From positions 310,001-374,000 of the forward strand of contig NZ_JAGGLR010000003.1 of assembly GCF_017874715.1 (NCBI RefSeq): 64,000 nt of DNA. The letters are read 5' to 3'. This document shows, one piece after another, positions 55,347 to 63,960 of the stretch. The number at the start of each line of letters is the position of its first letter. Positions within the stretch are counted from its first letter, which is position 1. Below the pieces are notes generated by a model. It was not told the origin of the DNA. It ran no database searches and was given only the letters and a program-made list of their open reading frames with translations. Source of the stretch: Streptomyces iranensis (GTDB lineage Bacteria; Actinomycetota; Actinomycetes; Streptomycetales; Streptomycetaceae). The position numbers were made by a program, and so were the translations under genes.

Positions 55347-56555
55347 ATGTCCAGACGCGTCTCCACCCGATTCCGGACCCTGCCCTGCTGGGCGTCGGCC
55401 TTACTCCTGGCCCTGGGCATGACCGCGCTGGCCCCCGAGGCGTCCGCCCAGCCGGCCGTGCCGAGCACGATCCCGCTGAAGTTCACCAACAACTCCGGGC
55501 GCGGCGACCAGATCTACGTCTATACGATCGGCACCCTGCTCTCGACCGGGCAGCAGGGCTGGGCCGACGCCTCCGGGACCTTCCACCCCTGGCCCGCCGG
55601 TGGCAACCCGCCCACTCCGGCGCCCGACGCGTCGATCGCCGGACCGGCGGGCGGCCAGTCCCTGACGATCCGCATCCCGAAGCTCTCCGGCCGGGTCTAC
55701 TTCTCCTACGGCAAGAAGATCGACTTCAGGCTCACCACCGGCGGTCTGGTGCAGCCCGCCGTGCAGAACCCCTCCGACCCCAACCGGAACATCCTGTTCA
55801 ACTGGAGCGAGTTCACCCTCGACGACTCCGGGCTGTACATCAACAGCACCCAGGTCGACATGTTCTCCGCGCCGTACGCGGTGGGGGTGCAGGGCGCCGA
55901 CGGCAGCGCGAAGACCACCGGCCACCTCAAGCCCGGCGGCTACAACGGCGTCCTCAACGCGCTGCGCGCACAGGGCGGCGGCTGGGGCAAGCTCATCCAG
56001 ACCCGCCCGGACGGCACCGTGCTGCGGGCCCTGTCACCCGGGCACGGCATCGAGGCGGGCGCCCTGCCCGCCAACACGATGGACGACTACATCAACCGGG
56101 TGTGGCAGAAGTACGCCGCCACCACCCTTACGGTCACGCCCTTCGCCGACCGGCCGAACACCAAGTACTTCGGGCGGGTCTCCGGCGGCGTCATGAACTT
56201 CACCAATGGTTCGGGAGCCGTGGTCACCAGCTTCCAGAAGCCGGACTCCGACTCCGTCTTCGGCTGCTACAAGCGCCTCGACGCACCCAACGACCAGGTG
56301 CGCGGCCCGATTTCGCGGACCCTGTGCGCGGGCTACAACCGCACGACCCTGCTCACCAACCCCAACCAGCCGGACACCGGTGACGCCGGGTTCTACACCG
56401 ACGGCGTGACCAACCACTACGCCCGCGTCATCCACGGCCAGATGGCCGACGGAAAGGCGTACGCCTTCGCCTTCGACGACGTCGGCCAGCACGAGTCGCT
56501 CGTCCACGACGGCAATCCGCAGCAGGCGTCCATCACCCTGGACCCCTTCAACTAG
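55347..56555 (+). CDS. Secreted glycoside hydrolase family 64 beta-1,3-glucanase
   Basis: A 402-residue exported enzyme. A signal peptide (MSRRVSTRFRTLPCWASALL to SAQ at about 35) precedes a GH64/thaumatin-like domain: STIPLKFTNNSGRGDQIYVY, SLTIRIPKLSGRVYFSYGKK, FNWSEFTLDDSGLYINSTQV, and the late CAGYNRTTLL and HYARVIHGQMADGKAYAFAF segments. GH64 enzymes release laminaripentaose from beta-1,3-glucan of fungal walls. The ATG at 55347 has GAGG six bases upstream. A GH76 gene follows after 18 bases, so the two act together on yeast or fungal cell walls. Confidence 0.93.
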   Translation: MSRRVSTRFRTLPCWASALLLALGMTALAPEASAQPAVPSTIPLKFTNNSGRGDQIYVYTIGTLLSTGQQGWADASGTFHPWPAGGNPPTPAPDASIAGPAGGQSLTIRIPKLSGRVYFSYGKKIDFRLTTGGLVQPAVQNPSDPNRNILFNWSEFTLDDSGLYINSTQVDMFSAPYAVGVQGADGSAKTTGHLKPGGYNGVLNALRAQGGGWGKLIQTRPDGTVLRALSPGHGIEAGALPANTMDDYINRVWQKYAATTLTVTPFADRPNTKYFGRVSGGVMNFTNGSGAVVTSFQKPDSDSVFGCYKRLDAPNDQVRGPISRTLCAGYNRTTLLTNPNQPDTGDAGFYTDGVTNHYARVIHGQMADGKAYAFAFDDVGQHESLVHDGNPQQASITLDPFN

Positions 56556-56573
56556 GCCGGGAGGAGGCACGGC

Positions 56574-58040
56574 ATGAGAGGCAAGAGACCGCTGCGCACC
56601 CGCCTGGCCGCCCTCGCCACCGGAGCACTCGCCCTGCTGGCCCCGCAACTCCTCCCGGCCACGGCCGAGGCGGCGCCGTCCGCCACCGTGTGCAACAAGT
56701 ACTGCGACGCCCGCGATCCGGCGCTCGCCCCGCAGAGCCGCACCCCCGTCACGGCCACCGTCTTCTCCCGCTCCATCGCCCTGCACTTCGACGACACCGA
56801 CGCGATGGGCTGGGCCTCCATCGACAACGGCAGCCCCGGTGACGAGGTGTGGCTGGACCGTTCCTTCGACGGCGGCCGGACCTGGTCCTCGGGCAGCCGC
56901 CTCGGCAACACCGCCATCCCCGCCGGACAGCGCGGCTGGCGCACCCTGATGTACAACGTGGACGACTGGGGTGCCCGGGGCATCGGCGCGCTGCGGGCCT
57001 GCGGCAAGGCCGGTGACCGCGCCGACATCGCGTGCACGCCGTGGGCCCGTACGACCTGGAACGCATGGGACCGCCGTACGGCCGCCGCCACCGCCCAGAT
57101 GGCGTTCTACTCGAACGGGACCGGCCTGTTCTCCACCACCGGCTGGTGGAACTCGGCCAACGCCCTCACGGCCGTCATCGACAACATCCGCGTCACGGGC
57201 ATGCGCAGCTATGAGTACGCGATCGCCCGCACCTACGACCTCAACCTCGGTGCGCAGGGCGGGCAGTTCCGGAACGACTACATCGACGACACCGGCTGGT
57301 GGGGTCTGGCCTGGGTGGCGGCCTACGACCTCACCGGGGACTCCCGCTATCTCGCCACCGCCCGCGCCGACGCCGACTACATGGCCTCCTACTGGGACTC
57401 CACCTGTGGCGGCGGTGTGTGGTGGAGTACGGCGAAGACGTACAAGAACGCCATCGCCAACTCCCTCTACCTCCAGCTGAGCGCCGCCCTGCACAACCGG
57501 ATCCCCGGCGACACCGCCTATCTCCAGCGGGCGAAGGCGGAGTGGACCTGGTTCCAGGGCACCGGCATGGTGAACTCCTCGAACCTGGTCAACGACGGCA
57601 TCGACCTGGGCACCTGCAAGAACAACGGCAGCGCGGTCTGGTCCTACAACCAGGGTGTGCTGCTCGGCGGCCTCACCGAGCTGTACCGGGCGACCGGTGA
57701 CGGGTCCGTGCTCGACACGGCCCGTCGCATCGGCACGGCCGCCACCACGTCGTCCCAGCTCAACACGGCCGACGGCATCCTCAGGGACCCCTGCGAGACC
57801 GGCGACTGCGGTGCCGACGGCCCATCGTTCAAGGGTGCCCATGTGCGGGGGCTGGCCAAGCTGAACGCGGCCCTGGCCGACCACCCCTACACGGCCTACC
57901 TCAAACGGCAGGCGGACCGCGCCTACGCCGCCGACCGCAACGCCCTGGACCAGTACGGACTGCGCTGGTCAGGACCGCTGGACAAGACCGACGCGGCACG
58001 ACAGCACAGCGCACTGGACCTGATGAACGCGGCCTCCTAG
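56574..58040 (+). CDS. Secreted glycoside hydrolase family 76 (alpha-1,6-mannanase type)
   Basis: A 488-residue exported protein with a signal peptide ending at AEA (about residue 33). About 140 residues precede the alpha/alpha-barrel GH76 domain. That domain has the catalytic Asp pair in [20 protein letters not shown] and [20 protein letters not shown], and the segment [22 protein letters not shown]76 enzymes cut alpha-1,6-mannan, a component of fungal and mycobacterial cell envelopes. It is the second gene of an operon with the GH64 glucanase. Confidence 0.92.
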   Translation: MRGKRPLRTRLAALATGALALLAPQLLPATAEAAPSATVCNKYCDARDPALAPQSRTPVTATVFSRSIALHFDDTDAMGWASIDNGSPGDEVWLDRSFDGGRTWSSGSRLGNTAIPAGQRGWRTLMYNVDDWGARGIGALRACGKAGDRADIACTPWARTTWNAWDRRTAAATAQMAFYSNGTGLFSTTGWWNSANALTAVIDNIRVTGMRSYEYAIARTYDLNLGAQGGQFRNDYIDDTGWWGLAWVAAYDLTGDSRYLATARADADYMASYWDSTCGGGVWWSTAKTYKNAIANSLYLQLSAALHNRIPGDTAYLQRAKAEWTWFQGTGMVNSSNLVNDGIDLGTCKNNGSAVWSYNQGVLLGGLTELYRATGDGSVLDTARRIGTAATTSSQLNTADGILRDPCETGDCGADGPSFKGAHVRGLAKLNAALADHPYTAYLKRQADRAYAADRNALDQYGLRWSGPLDKTDAARQHSALDLMNAAS

Positions 58041-58045
58041 ACAAC

Positions 58046-58093
58046 GACAGCGGCCGCGACAGCGGCCATGACAGTGGCCGCGGCAGCGCTCAT
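58046..58093. repeat. Four 12-bp tandem units between convergent genes
   Basis: GACAGCGGCCGC (58046), GACAGCGGCCAT (58058), GACAGTGGCCGC (58070) and the more diverged GGCAGCGCTCAT (58082) are consecutive. They fill the gap between the GH76 stop and the oxidoreductase stop. I see no hairpin strong enough to call a terminator. Confidence 0.7.
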
Positions 58094-59001
58094 CAGGGCC
58101 GCAGGATGAGCTTGCCGCGGCTGTGGCCGGTCTCGCTCCGCACATGGGCCTCGGCGGCGTCGGCGAGCGGGAAGCTGCGCACCACGGGCACCCGCAGCCG
58201 GCCCTCCGCGGCGAGCCGGGCGTAGTCGGCGATGGCCTCCAGGCGGCGGCCGCCGCCACCCGCCGAGAAGGTGACACCGAGATCGGCGGCCGCGGGGTCG
58301 GCGATGGTGACGACGCGGTCGGTCGTGCCGCCCCGCAGCTCGATCGACACGGGCAGGGCGCCCTGCCCGGCCGCGTCGTAGACGGCGTCGACACCCTTGG
58401 GCGCCACGGCGCGCACCCGGTCGGCCAGGCCCTGGCCATAGGCCACCGGGATCGCGCCGAGCGAGCGCAGATAGTCGTGGTTGGCGGGCGAGGCGGTGCC
58501 GATGACGGTGGCGCCCCGGGCCACCGCGAGCTGGACACCGACCCCGCCGACCGCACCGGCGGCCCCGTGCAGCAGCAGGGTCTCGCCCTCCTTCAGCCCC
58601 AGCAGGTCCAGGACGCGTGCCGAGGTCTCGGCGGCCACCGGCAGCGCGGCGGCCGTCTCCCAGTCGAGGCCGGCCGGCTTGGGGGCGACATCCGTGGCCA
58701 GCGCGTACGGGGCGTAGGCCCCGGTGTCCGTCCAGCCCAGCACCTCATCGCCCACCGACACATCGGTGACCCCGTCACCGACCTCGTCGACGACCCCGGC
58801 CGCCTCCCCACCCGGGATCGCGGGGAACGACGCGGGGCCCATCTGCGGCATCCAGCCACTGCGGATCTTGTAGTCGAGGGGGTTCACGGCGGCGGCCATG
58901 ACCTTCAGCCGCACCTGCCCGGGACCCGGATGGGGCTCCTCCGTCTCCTTCAGCCGCAGCACCTCGGGGCCGCCGTACTCCTCGTAGACGATCGCCTTCA
59001 T
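58093..59001 (-). CDS. NADP-dependent quinone-oxidoreductase-like MDR protein
   Basis: A 302-residue medium-chain dehydrogenase/reductase without the zinc ligands, like quinone oxidoreductase (zeta-crystallin) enzymes. It begins MKAIVYEEYGGPEVLRLKET and has NPLDYKIRSGWMP, the PxxPGGEAAGVV segment, the nucleotide-binding motif LLHGAAGAVGGVGVQLA, and ends ETGHSRGKLILRP. It reduces quinones or alpha,beta-unsaturated carbonyls with NADPH. GGGAG precedes the ATG. It is divergent from a LuxR-type regulator across a large dyad. Confidence 0.92.
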   Translation of the reverse strand: MKAIVYEEYGGPEVLRLKETEEPHPGPGQVRLKVMAAAVNPLDYKIRSGWMPQMGPASFPAIPGGEAAGVVDEVGDGVTDVSVGDEVLGWTDTGAYAPYALATDVAPKPAGLDWETAAALPVAAETSARVLDLLGLKEGETLLLHGAAGAVGGVGVQLAVARGATVIGTASPANHDYLRSLGAIPVAYGQGLADRVRAVAPKGVDAVYDAAGQGALPVSIELRGGTTDRVVTIADPAAADLGVTFSAGGGGRRLEAIADYARLAAEGRLRVPVVRSFPLADAAEAHVRSETGHSRGKLILRP

Positions 59002-59076
59002 CACTCTCACTCCCGTCAGCCCTGTCGAGGGGGCATGTTTGTAGCGACAACGCCATCCTCGGCCGGGACATGCCCC

Positions 59077-59128
59077 GCCCCGGCTGTTCTTCCGGCCAGT
59101 TCCATCTGGCCGGAAGAACAGCCGGGGC
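59077..59128. promoter_or_regulatory. Perfect 23-bp inverted repeat (6-base loop) in a divergent promoter region
   Basis: Arms 59077-59099 (starting GCCCCGGCTGTTCTTCCGGC) and 59106-59128 are exact complements, separated by TTCCAT. The right arm covers the expected -35 region of the 59158 gene, whose TACGCT -10-like box is at 59145-59150. A second dyad, GGGGCATGT (59030-59038) with ACATGCCCC (59068-59076), abuts it. It could be an operator for both divergent genes or a structured RNA element. Confidence 0.7.
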
Positions 59129-59157
59129 CGCGGGACGGGCCCATTACGCTGACGGAC

Positions 59158-60450
59158 ATGGACCTCACGGCCGCAGTCGATGTGATCCGGGCGCCCCTGG
59201 GCGAGATCCTGCCGGGCCTGTCCGCCGCGCTCTCCGAGGCGATCGCGCACCGGGCGGTGGCCGAGCTCTCCGGCAACTGCCCGCACTCACCGTTCAAGAC
59301 CCATGGCGACCCGCCCGGCGAGCCCGGAACCGTCATCACCAGCGCCGAGATGGCCGCCATCCTCCCGGTGGCGCGCGCCGAGGGAACCTGGCAGGGCCGG
59401 GCGTGGATGGCCGGGACCGAGGTGCCCGTGCTGGCCGTGCACAGCGACGCCACCGCGCGGGGCGCGCTGCTCGTCCTCGTACGGACCGAGGAGGCCCCCG
59501 TCCCGGCCGAGGCCTTGGCGGCGGCCCGCGCCCTGTGGGACCTGGTGACCGCGCACCGCGACCGGATGGCCTTCGAGGCGGTGCCCGGGATGCTGGTCCA
59601 GTCGCGGGCCGCGGCCGCGGCGCGGGCCACGGCCATCGCCGAGCTCGTCGACGCCCACGGCGCCGCCCTGTCCGCGCTGCTCGGCGTGTTGCGCGGCCGC
59701 GATCTGGACGACCGGACCGCTCGGGCCCGTGCGGTGGACCTCGCCGTCGGCGCCCTGGCCGAACTGCGCGCCCGCACCGACCGCGATCAGGCGCTGGTGG
59801 AGGAGCCGGTCGGTGACGCCTTCGCCCGGCTCGCCGAATCGCTCCGCCCGGAGCTGCGCGGCCTGTCCGTACGGCTGGACCTCGGCCCGCCCGGCACCGA
59901 GGAGGGCGCGGACCGGCTGCTCGCCGCAGACGTGGCCAATACGGCCCGCGCGGTGGTACGGGCGGTGGTGCACGCCATGCTCGACGAGCAGGGACCGGGC
60001 CGGGACGGCGCGCCGCGCCCGGTGCACCGCGTGCACATCGGCTGGAAGGTCGGCGAGGGCGAGCTGCGCGCCACCGTACGGGACGACGGCCCCGGAGTCC
60101 TCAGGCGGACCGTCCTGGACGCCCGCCGGGTCGGGGAGCGGCTGGCCGCGCTGGGCGGACGGCTGGACGTGGACGCGGTCCCGGAGTGGGGCACCACGGT
60201 GACGGCCACCGTGCCGCTCGGCCCGCCGCGGCCGGCCCGCGAGGATCCGCTGGACGGCCTGGGGGCGCGCGAGCTGGAGGTGCTGGAGCGGCTGGCCCGC
60301 GGACGGCGCAACCGGCAGATCGCCCAGGAGCTCCACATCAGCGAGTCGACGGTGAAGTTCCACGTGGCGAACATCCTGGAGAAGCTGGGTGTCACCTCGC
60401 GTGGCGAGGCGGCCGCGCTGGCCCACGCGTGGGGGGCCACCGGCTCCTGA
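59158..60450 (+). CDS. One-protein regulator with histidine-kinase-type ATPase and LuxR HTH
   Basis: A 430-residue protein. The N-terminal part (about 1-140) is GAF-like (TVITSAEMAAILPVARAEGT; VPVLAVHSDATARGALLVLV). It is followed by a helical segment (ARATAIAELVDAHGAALSAL), an ATPase-like region with VRDDGPGV as G-box (about 305), and a LuxR HTH (LGARELEVLERLARGRRNRQ, STVKFHVANILEKLGV) at 365-425. It lacks a receiver domain, so the sensor/ATPase and DNA-binding parts are fused. A TACGCT box seven bases before the ATG suggests a leaderless mRNA. It probably controls the divergent oxidoreductase. Confidence 0.85.
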   Translation: MDLTAAVDVIRAPLGEILPGLSAALSEAIAHRAVAELSGNCPHSPFKTHGDPPGEPGTVITSAEMAAILPVARAEGTWQGRAWMAGTEVPVLAVHSDATARGALLVLVRTEEAPVPAEALAAARALWDLVTAHRDRMAFEAVPGMLVQSRAAAAARATAIAELVDAHGAALSALLGVLRGRDLDDRTARARAVDLAVGALAELRARTDRDQALVEEPVGDAFARLAESLRPELRGLSVRLDLGPPGTEEGADRLLAADVANTARAVVRAVVHAMLDEQGPGRDGAPRPVHRVHIGWKVGEGELRATVRDDGPGVLRRTVLDARRVGERLAALGGRLDVDAVPEWGTTVTATVPLGPPRPAREDPLDGLGARELEVLERLARGRRNRQIAQELHISESTVKFHVANILEKLGVTSRGEAAALAHAWGATGS

Positions 60451-60544
60451 GCGGCCGCCGACATGGCGTACCCGGCAGGCACGTCGGCGGACAGCCTTAC
60501 GCCTTGGAACGTATCGTTGGCGGGAACGGCGAGCGGAGCGTTTG

Positions 60545-61150
60545 ATGACCACACCGCGGGACCTGCTGATCGTCACTCTGGACGTGGCGCCCATCCGACC
60601 CCTGGAGCGGGGCGACCTGTCGCTCGCGCTCGCGGGAGCCGAGCTGATCGACCTCCTCGGCACCGAGGCGCTCACGATCGAGGACGAGCGGATCGTGCCG
60701 GGGCTCTGCCCGCCGACCGGGGATCGCCTGCTGGACGAGGCCGCGGCGTCACTCATCCGCCAGCCGCCGCACGAGCCGGTCGGCGAGTGGCTGTGGCGCA
60801 GGGGCCGCGGTCTGTCCTCCGCCTATCTGGACGCCCTGGAGGAGGCGGGACAGATCACCCGGCGGCGCCACGGCTGGCTGCCGCTCCGCGCCGGTCAGGC
60901 GGTGCCGGTCGACTCGCCCGGCCGCCGCCACGCGACGGACCGCTGGGCCTCGGACGAGCCCGTCCTCGCCACCCTCGCGGCGGCCATCGGGATCCGCGAG
61001 GAGCCCGCGGAAGACGCCGCGGGCGCGGCCGGCGACGCGACCGTGACCGTGCTGGCCGCCGTCAACGACGCCGTGATGGAGCTGGAGGCCGAGCGGCAGC
61101 GGCGGGCCATCGAGGAAGCGGCCTACGACAACATCTGGCGCGGCGAATGA
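60545..61150 (+). CDS. GPP34 (Golgi phosphoprotein 3-like) family protein
   Basis: A 201-residue soluble protein with the GPP34 start TPRDLLIVTLDVAP, followed by the helical LERGDLSLALAGAELIDLLG and a second hallmark GLSSAYLDALEEAGQITRRR with WLPLR. Eukaryotic relatives bind phosphoinositides and glycosyltransferases. Actinobacterial copies are numerous and of unknown role. It is transcribed alone between the ATPase-LuxR gene and the convergent SDR gene. Confidence 0.85.
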   Translation: MTTPRDLLIVTLDVAPIRPLERGDLSLALAGAELIDLLGTEALTIEDERIVPGLCPPTGDRLLDEAAASLIRQPPHEPVGEWLWRRGRGLSSAYLDALEEAGQITRRRHGWLPLRAGQAVPVDSPGRRHATDRWASDEPVLATLAAAIGIREEPAEDAAGAAGDATVTVLAAVNDAVMELEAERQRRAIEEAAYDNIWRGE

Positions 61151-61174
61151 CCGAGCGATCGGTTCGCCACCGCG

Positions 61175-61939
61175 TCAGACGGCGGACCAGCCGTTGTCGA
61201 CGGGCAGGATGACGCCGTTGACGTTGCCGGCGGCGTCGGAGGCGAGGAAGACGATGGCGGCGGCCTGCTCCTCGGCCGTGGCGATCCTGCCCATGCTGGT
61301 GGCATGGGCGCCTATGACGGCCGGGCCGTGAGCCCCGGGCCGGGCGTCGACCCGGATGCCGGTCGCGGTGCCGCCCGGGGCGATGGCGTTGGCGCGGATC
61401 CCCTGGTCCCGGTACATCACGGCGAGGGACTTCACCAAGCCGACGACACCGTGCTTGGAGGCGGTGTAGGCGGTACCGGCCGCACTGCCGCGCAGCGCGG
61501 CCTCGGACGCGGTGAAGACGATCTCGCCGCGGCCCGCGGCCAGCATATGCGGCAGCACGGCCCTTGTGAGCATGAAGGGCGCCGTCAGATTGACCCGCAG
61601 GACACGCTCCCATTCGGCGTCGTCGGTGTCCGCGGCCGCCGAGAAGCGGTCCATCACACCGGCGTTGTTGACCAGGACGTCGAGGCCGCCGAACTCCTCC
61701 ACCGCCGTGGCCACCACCTGGTCCACCACCCGCTGATCGCCGAGGTCGCCGATGACCGCGCGGGCCGTTCCCCCTTGTGCTCCCACGGCCGCGACGACCT
61801 GCTCGGCACCGTCCCTGTCGAGGTCCGCCACCAGCACCTTCGCGCCCTCCTGGGCGAACGCCAGGGCCGCGGCCCGGCCGATCCCCGACGCCGCTCCGGT
61901 GACGATGACGGCACGGCCCCCGAGTCCGGTGCTGCTCAC
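61175..61939 (-). CDS. Short-chain dehydrogenase/reductase (SDR)
   Basis: A 254-residue classical SDR. It has the cofactor motif TGAASGIG (residues 14-21), ADLDRDG favouring NAD(H), the NNAG motif, catalytic Ser in FTASEAAL, and YTASK (Tyr and Lys). The end of the P450 gene lies 28 bases upstream on the same strand, so the two probably form an operon in which an alcohol made by the P450 is oxidised (inference). Confidence 0.94.
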   Translation of the reverse strand: MSSTGLGGRAVIVTGAASGIGRAAALAFAQEGAKVLVADLDRDGAEQVVAAVGAQGGTARAVIGDLGDQRVVDQVVATAVEEFGGLDVLVNNAGVMDRFSAAADTDDAEWERVLRVNLTAPFMLTRAVLPHMLAAGRGEIVFTASEAALRGSAAGTAYTASKHGVVGLVKSLAVMYRDQGIRANAIAPGGTATGIRVDARPGAHGPAVIGAHATSMGRIATAEEQAAAIVFLASDAAGNVNGVILPVDNGWSAV

Positions 61940-61967
61940 GTGTTCCGCTCTTCCCTGGATCTCGATG

Positions 61968-63197
61968 TCACCAGGTCACGGGCAGTTCGTAGACGCCGTA
62001 GACCGATCCGTCGTGTTTGAACGGGATCCGCTCCAGCTCGGTGGCCGGCCGCAGAGTGGGGATACGGCGGTAGAGGGTGCCGTAGACGACCTGGAGCTCC
62101 ATCCGGGCCAGTGGCTGGCCCAGGCACTGGTGCACCCCGAAGCCGAAGGCCACATGGCGGCGGGCGTCCCGCCGGAGGTCCAGCCGGTCGGGCTCGGCGA
62201 ACATCCCGGGGTCCCGGTTGGCGATGTCATTGGCCAGGATCAGCCCCTCGCCCGCGCGGATGACCTCCCCGCCGATCTCGATGTCCGCCATCGCCACCCG
62301 GCGCCGTCCGCTGTGGGTGATGTGCAGATAGCGCAGCAGTTCCTCCACCGCCGACGCGATCAGCCGGCGGTCGTCGGTGTCGCGCAGCAGGGCGAGTTGC
62401 CCGGGGTGCTCGAACAGGGCGAGGGTGCCGAGCGCGATCATGTTCGCGGTGGTCTCGTGGCCCGCGATCAGCAGCAGCACACCCATCTGCGCGGCCTCGT
62501 TGCGGGACAGCTCGCCCGCCGTGACCCGCTCGGCAAGACCGGACAGCAGATCGTCCACGGGACGGGCGATCTTCTCGCCCATCAGCCCGTCCAGATACTC
62601 GATCAGATTGCCATGGGCGGCCGAGCGCTGCTCGGGGGTGACGTTCCGGTTGATGATGACCTTGCTGTTGTCCTGGAAGAAGTCGTGGTCGGTGTAGGGC
62701 ACTCCGAGCAGCTGACAGATGACCAGCGAGGGCACCGGCAGGGCGAACGCCTCCACCAGGTCCACCGGGTTCGGACCGGCCAGCAGCTCGTCGATCAGAT
62801 CGTCCACGATCTTCTGCACACCGGGCCGCATGGCCTCCACCCGCTTGATGGCGAACGGCGCCGTCACCATCCGCCGCAGCCGGGCGTGCTCGGGGTCGTC
62901 CTTCAGGATGAAGCTGACCCCCGTACCTCCGGGTGGCATCGGGGCCTGGCGGGGGTAGCCGGGCCGGTGGATGTCGGCGCTGACCCTCGGATCGCCCAGC
63001 AACGCCCGCTGATCGGCGTACCGGGTCACCAGCCACGGCGTACTGCCGTCCCACAGGCGGACCCTCGCCAGCGGGCCCTCTTGCTGCAGGTCCCGCAGTG
63101 CCGGGGGCGGGTCGAACGGGCAGCCCGCCGCCCTGGCCATCGGAAACTCCGGGGCCCGCGCGGCGCGCTCGTCCACCGGGTTCACTGTGCTGGTCAT
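61968..63197 (-). CDS. Cytochrome P450
   Basis: A 409-residue soluble bacterial P450. It has the I-helix AGHETTAN (oxygen activation), the K-helix EELLR, and the haem-binding loop FGFGVHQCLGQ with the thiolate ligand C358. It is of the type seen in Streptomyces CYP105/107 groups. No ferredoxin or reductase gene adjoins, so it must use partners encoded elsewhere. The ribosome site GAGG lies five bases before the ATG and is embedded in a small dyad (63203-63219). It is downstream of a TetR gene and upstream of an SDR gene on the same strand. Confidence 0.96.
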   Translation of the reverse strand: MTSTVNPVDERAARAPEFPMARAAGCPFDPPPALRDLQQEGPLARVRLWDGSTPWLVTRYADQRALLGDPRVSADIHRPGYPRQAPMPPGGTGVSFILKDDPEHARLRRMVTAPFAIKRVEAMRPGVQKIVDDLIDELLAGPNPVDLVEAFALPVPSLVICQLLGVPYTDHDFFQDNSKVIINRNVTPEQRSAAHGNLIEYLDGLMGEKIARPVDDLLSGLAERVTAGELSRNEAAQMGVLLLIAGHETTANMIALGTLALFEHPGQLALLRDTDDRRLIASAVEELLRYLHITHSGRRRVAMADIEIGGEVIRAGEGLILANDIANRDPGMFAEPDRLDLRRDARRHVAFGFGVHQCLGQPLARMELQVVYGTLYRRIPTLRPATELERIPFKHDGSVYGVYELPVTW

Positions 63198-63202
63198 CGC
63201 TC

Positions 63203-63219
63203 CCTCAATTCGTTTGAGG
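63203..63219 (-). promoter_or_regulatory. Dyad overlapping the P450 ribosome site
   Basis: CCTCAA (63203-63208) and TTGAGG (63214-63219) are perfect arms around TTCGT. On the mRNA the 3' arm contains the GAGG ribosome site. It could be a TetR operator or a leader hairpin that hides the ribosome site. Confidence 0.55.
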
Positions 63220-63230
63220 CGTGTGGTGGA

Positions 63231-63290
63231 ACCCCCGTTGTCCCCCGTTGTCCCCCGTTGCTCCCCGTTGTCCCTCGACGGCCCTCGACG
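63231..63290. repeat. Six 10-bp tandem units between the TetR and P450 genes
   Basis: Four units of TCCCCCGTTG type (63231, 63241, 63251, 63261) are followed by two of TCCCTCGACG type (63271, 63281). All lie in the 118-base gap between the two genes. Confidence 0.8.
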
Positions 63291-63315
63291 GGCCGCCGGT
63301 GTGGGAAGGCCGCGA

Positions 63316-63960
63316 TCAGCGGGTGACGGGCGCCAGCCACAGCCCGACGATCCCGTCGATCAGGCCGGTGGCGGCGTCGCGCCAGCTGGACCGGGGCGTG
63401 GCGGTGTTCTCGGCGAGCGCGCGCTCCCGCTCGGCGCACATGTGCAGGATCAGATGGCGCGCCATGGCCCCGCGCTCGATGTGCACCTCGACCGGCAGCT
63501 CGGGGAGGCACCGGTTGAACCCCTCGACGGTCCGCCGCAGCGCCGGAGAGGCCAGGGACTCATCGGCCATGATCTCGTGGAGCGCCGGGTCGGTCATCAC
63601 CTGGGCGCAGAACCGCGCGTACCAGGTCGGGCCGGGCAGCTCCGCCAGATGTTCGAGGACCGGGCGCACCAGGGCGGCCACCCAGTCCCGAACGTCGGTG
63701 GAGTCGCCGATCTCGCCCAGCATCCGCAGGCGCAATCGCTCAACCGGCTCGGCGTGTTGCCGGGCGATCGCCCGCACCAGGTCGGCCTTGGTGCCGAAGT
63801 GGTAGCCGACCGCCGCGTTGTTGCCCTGCCCGGCGGCCTCGCTGACCTGGCGGTTGGAGACCGCGTACACCCCGCGCTCGGCGAACAGCCGCTCCGCGGC
63901 GGCGAGGATCGCCCCACGTGTGGCATCGGCCCGCTCGTTCCGTACGGCCCTGCCCGCCAT
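63316..63960 (-). CDS. TetR-family transcriptional regulator
   Basis: A 214-residue TetR protein. The HTH region (YAVSNRQVSEAAGQGNNAAV, followed by GYHFGTKADLVRAIA) occupies residues 30-65, and the C-terminal ligand domain is helical. It lies just upstream of the P450-SDR unit on the same strand and probably controls it through the dyad at 63203-63219. The ATG at 63960 fits the family length. An earlier in-frame start at 63987 would add nine residues. Confidence 0.92.
   Translation of the reverse strand: MAGRAVRNERADATRGAILAAAERLFAERGVYAVSNRQVSEAAGQGNNAAVGYHFGTKADLVRAIARQHAEPVERLRLRMLGEIGDSTDVRDWVAALVRPVLEHLAELPGPTWYARFCAQVMTDPALHEIMADESLASPALRRTVEGFNRCLPELPVEVHIERGAMARHLILHMCAERERALAENTATPRSSWRDAATGLIDGIVGLWLAPVTR

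Noticed and set aside
63231..63290. Tandem units as a CRISPR array
   Set aside because: The units are 10 bp with no spacers and no cas genes. The same reasoning excludes the 9-, 12-, 24- and 33-bp repeats elsewhere.
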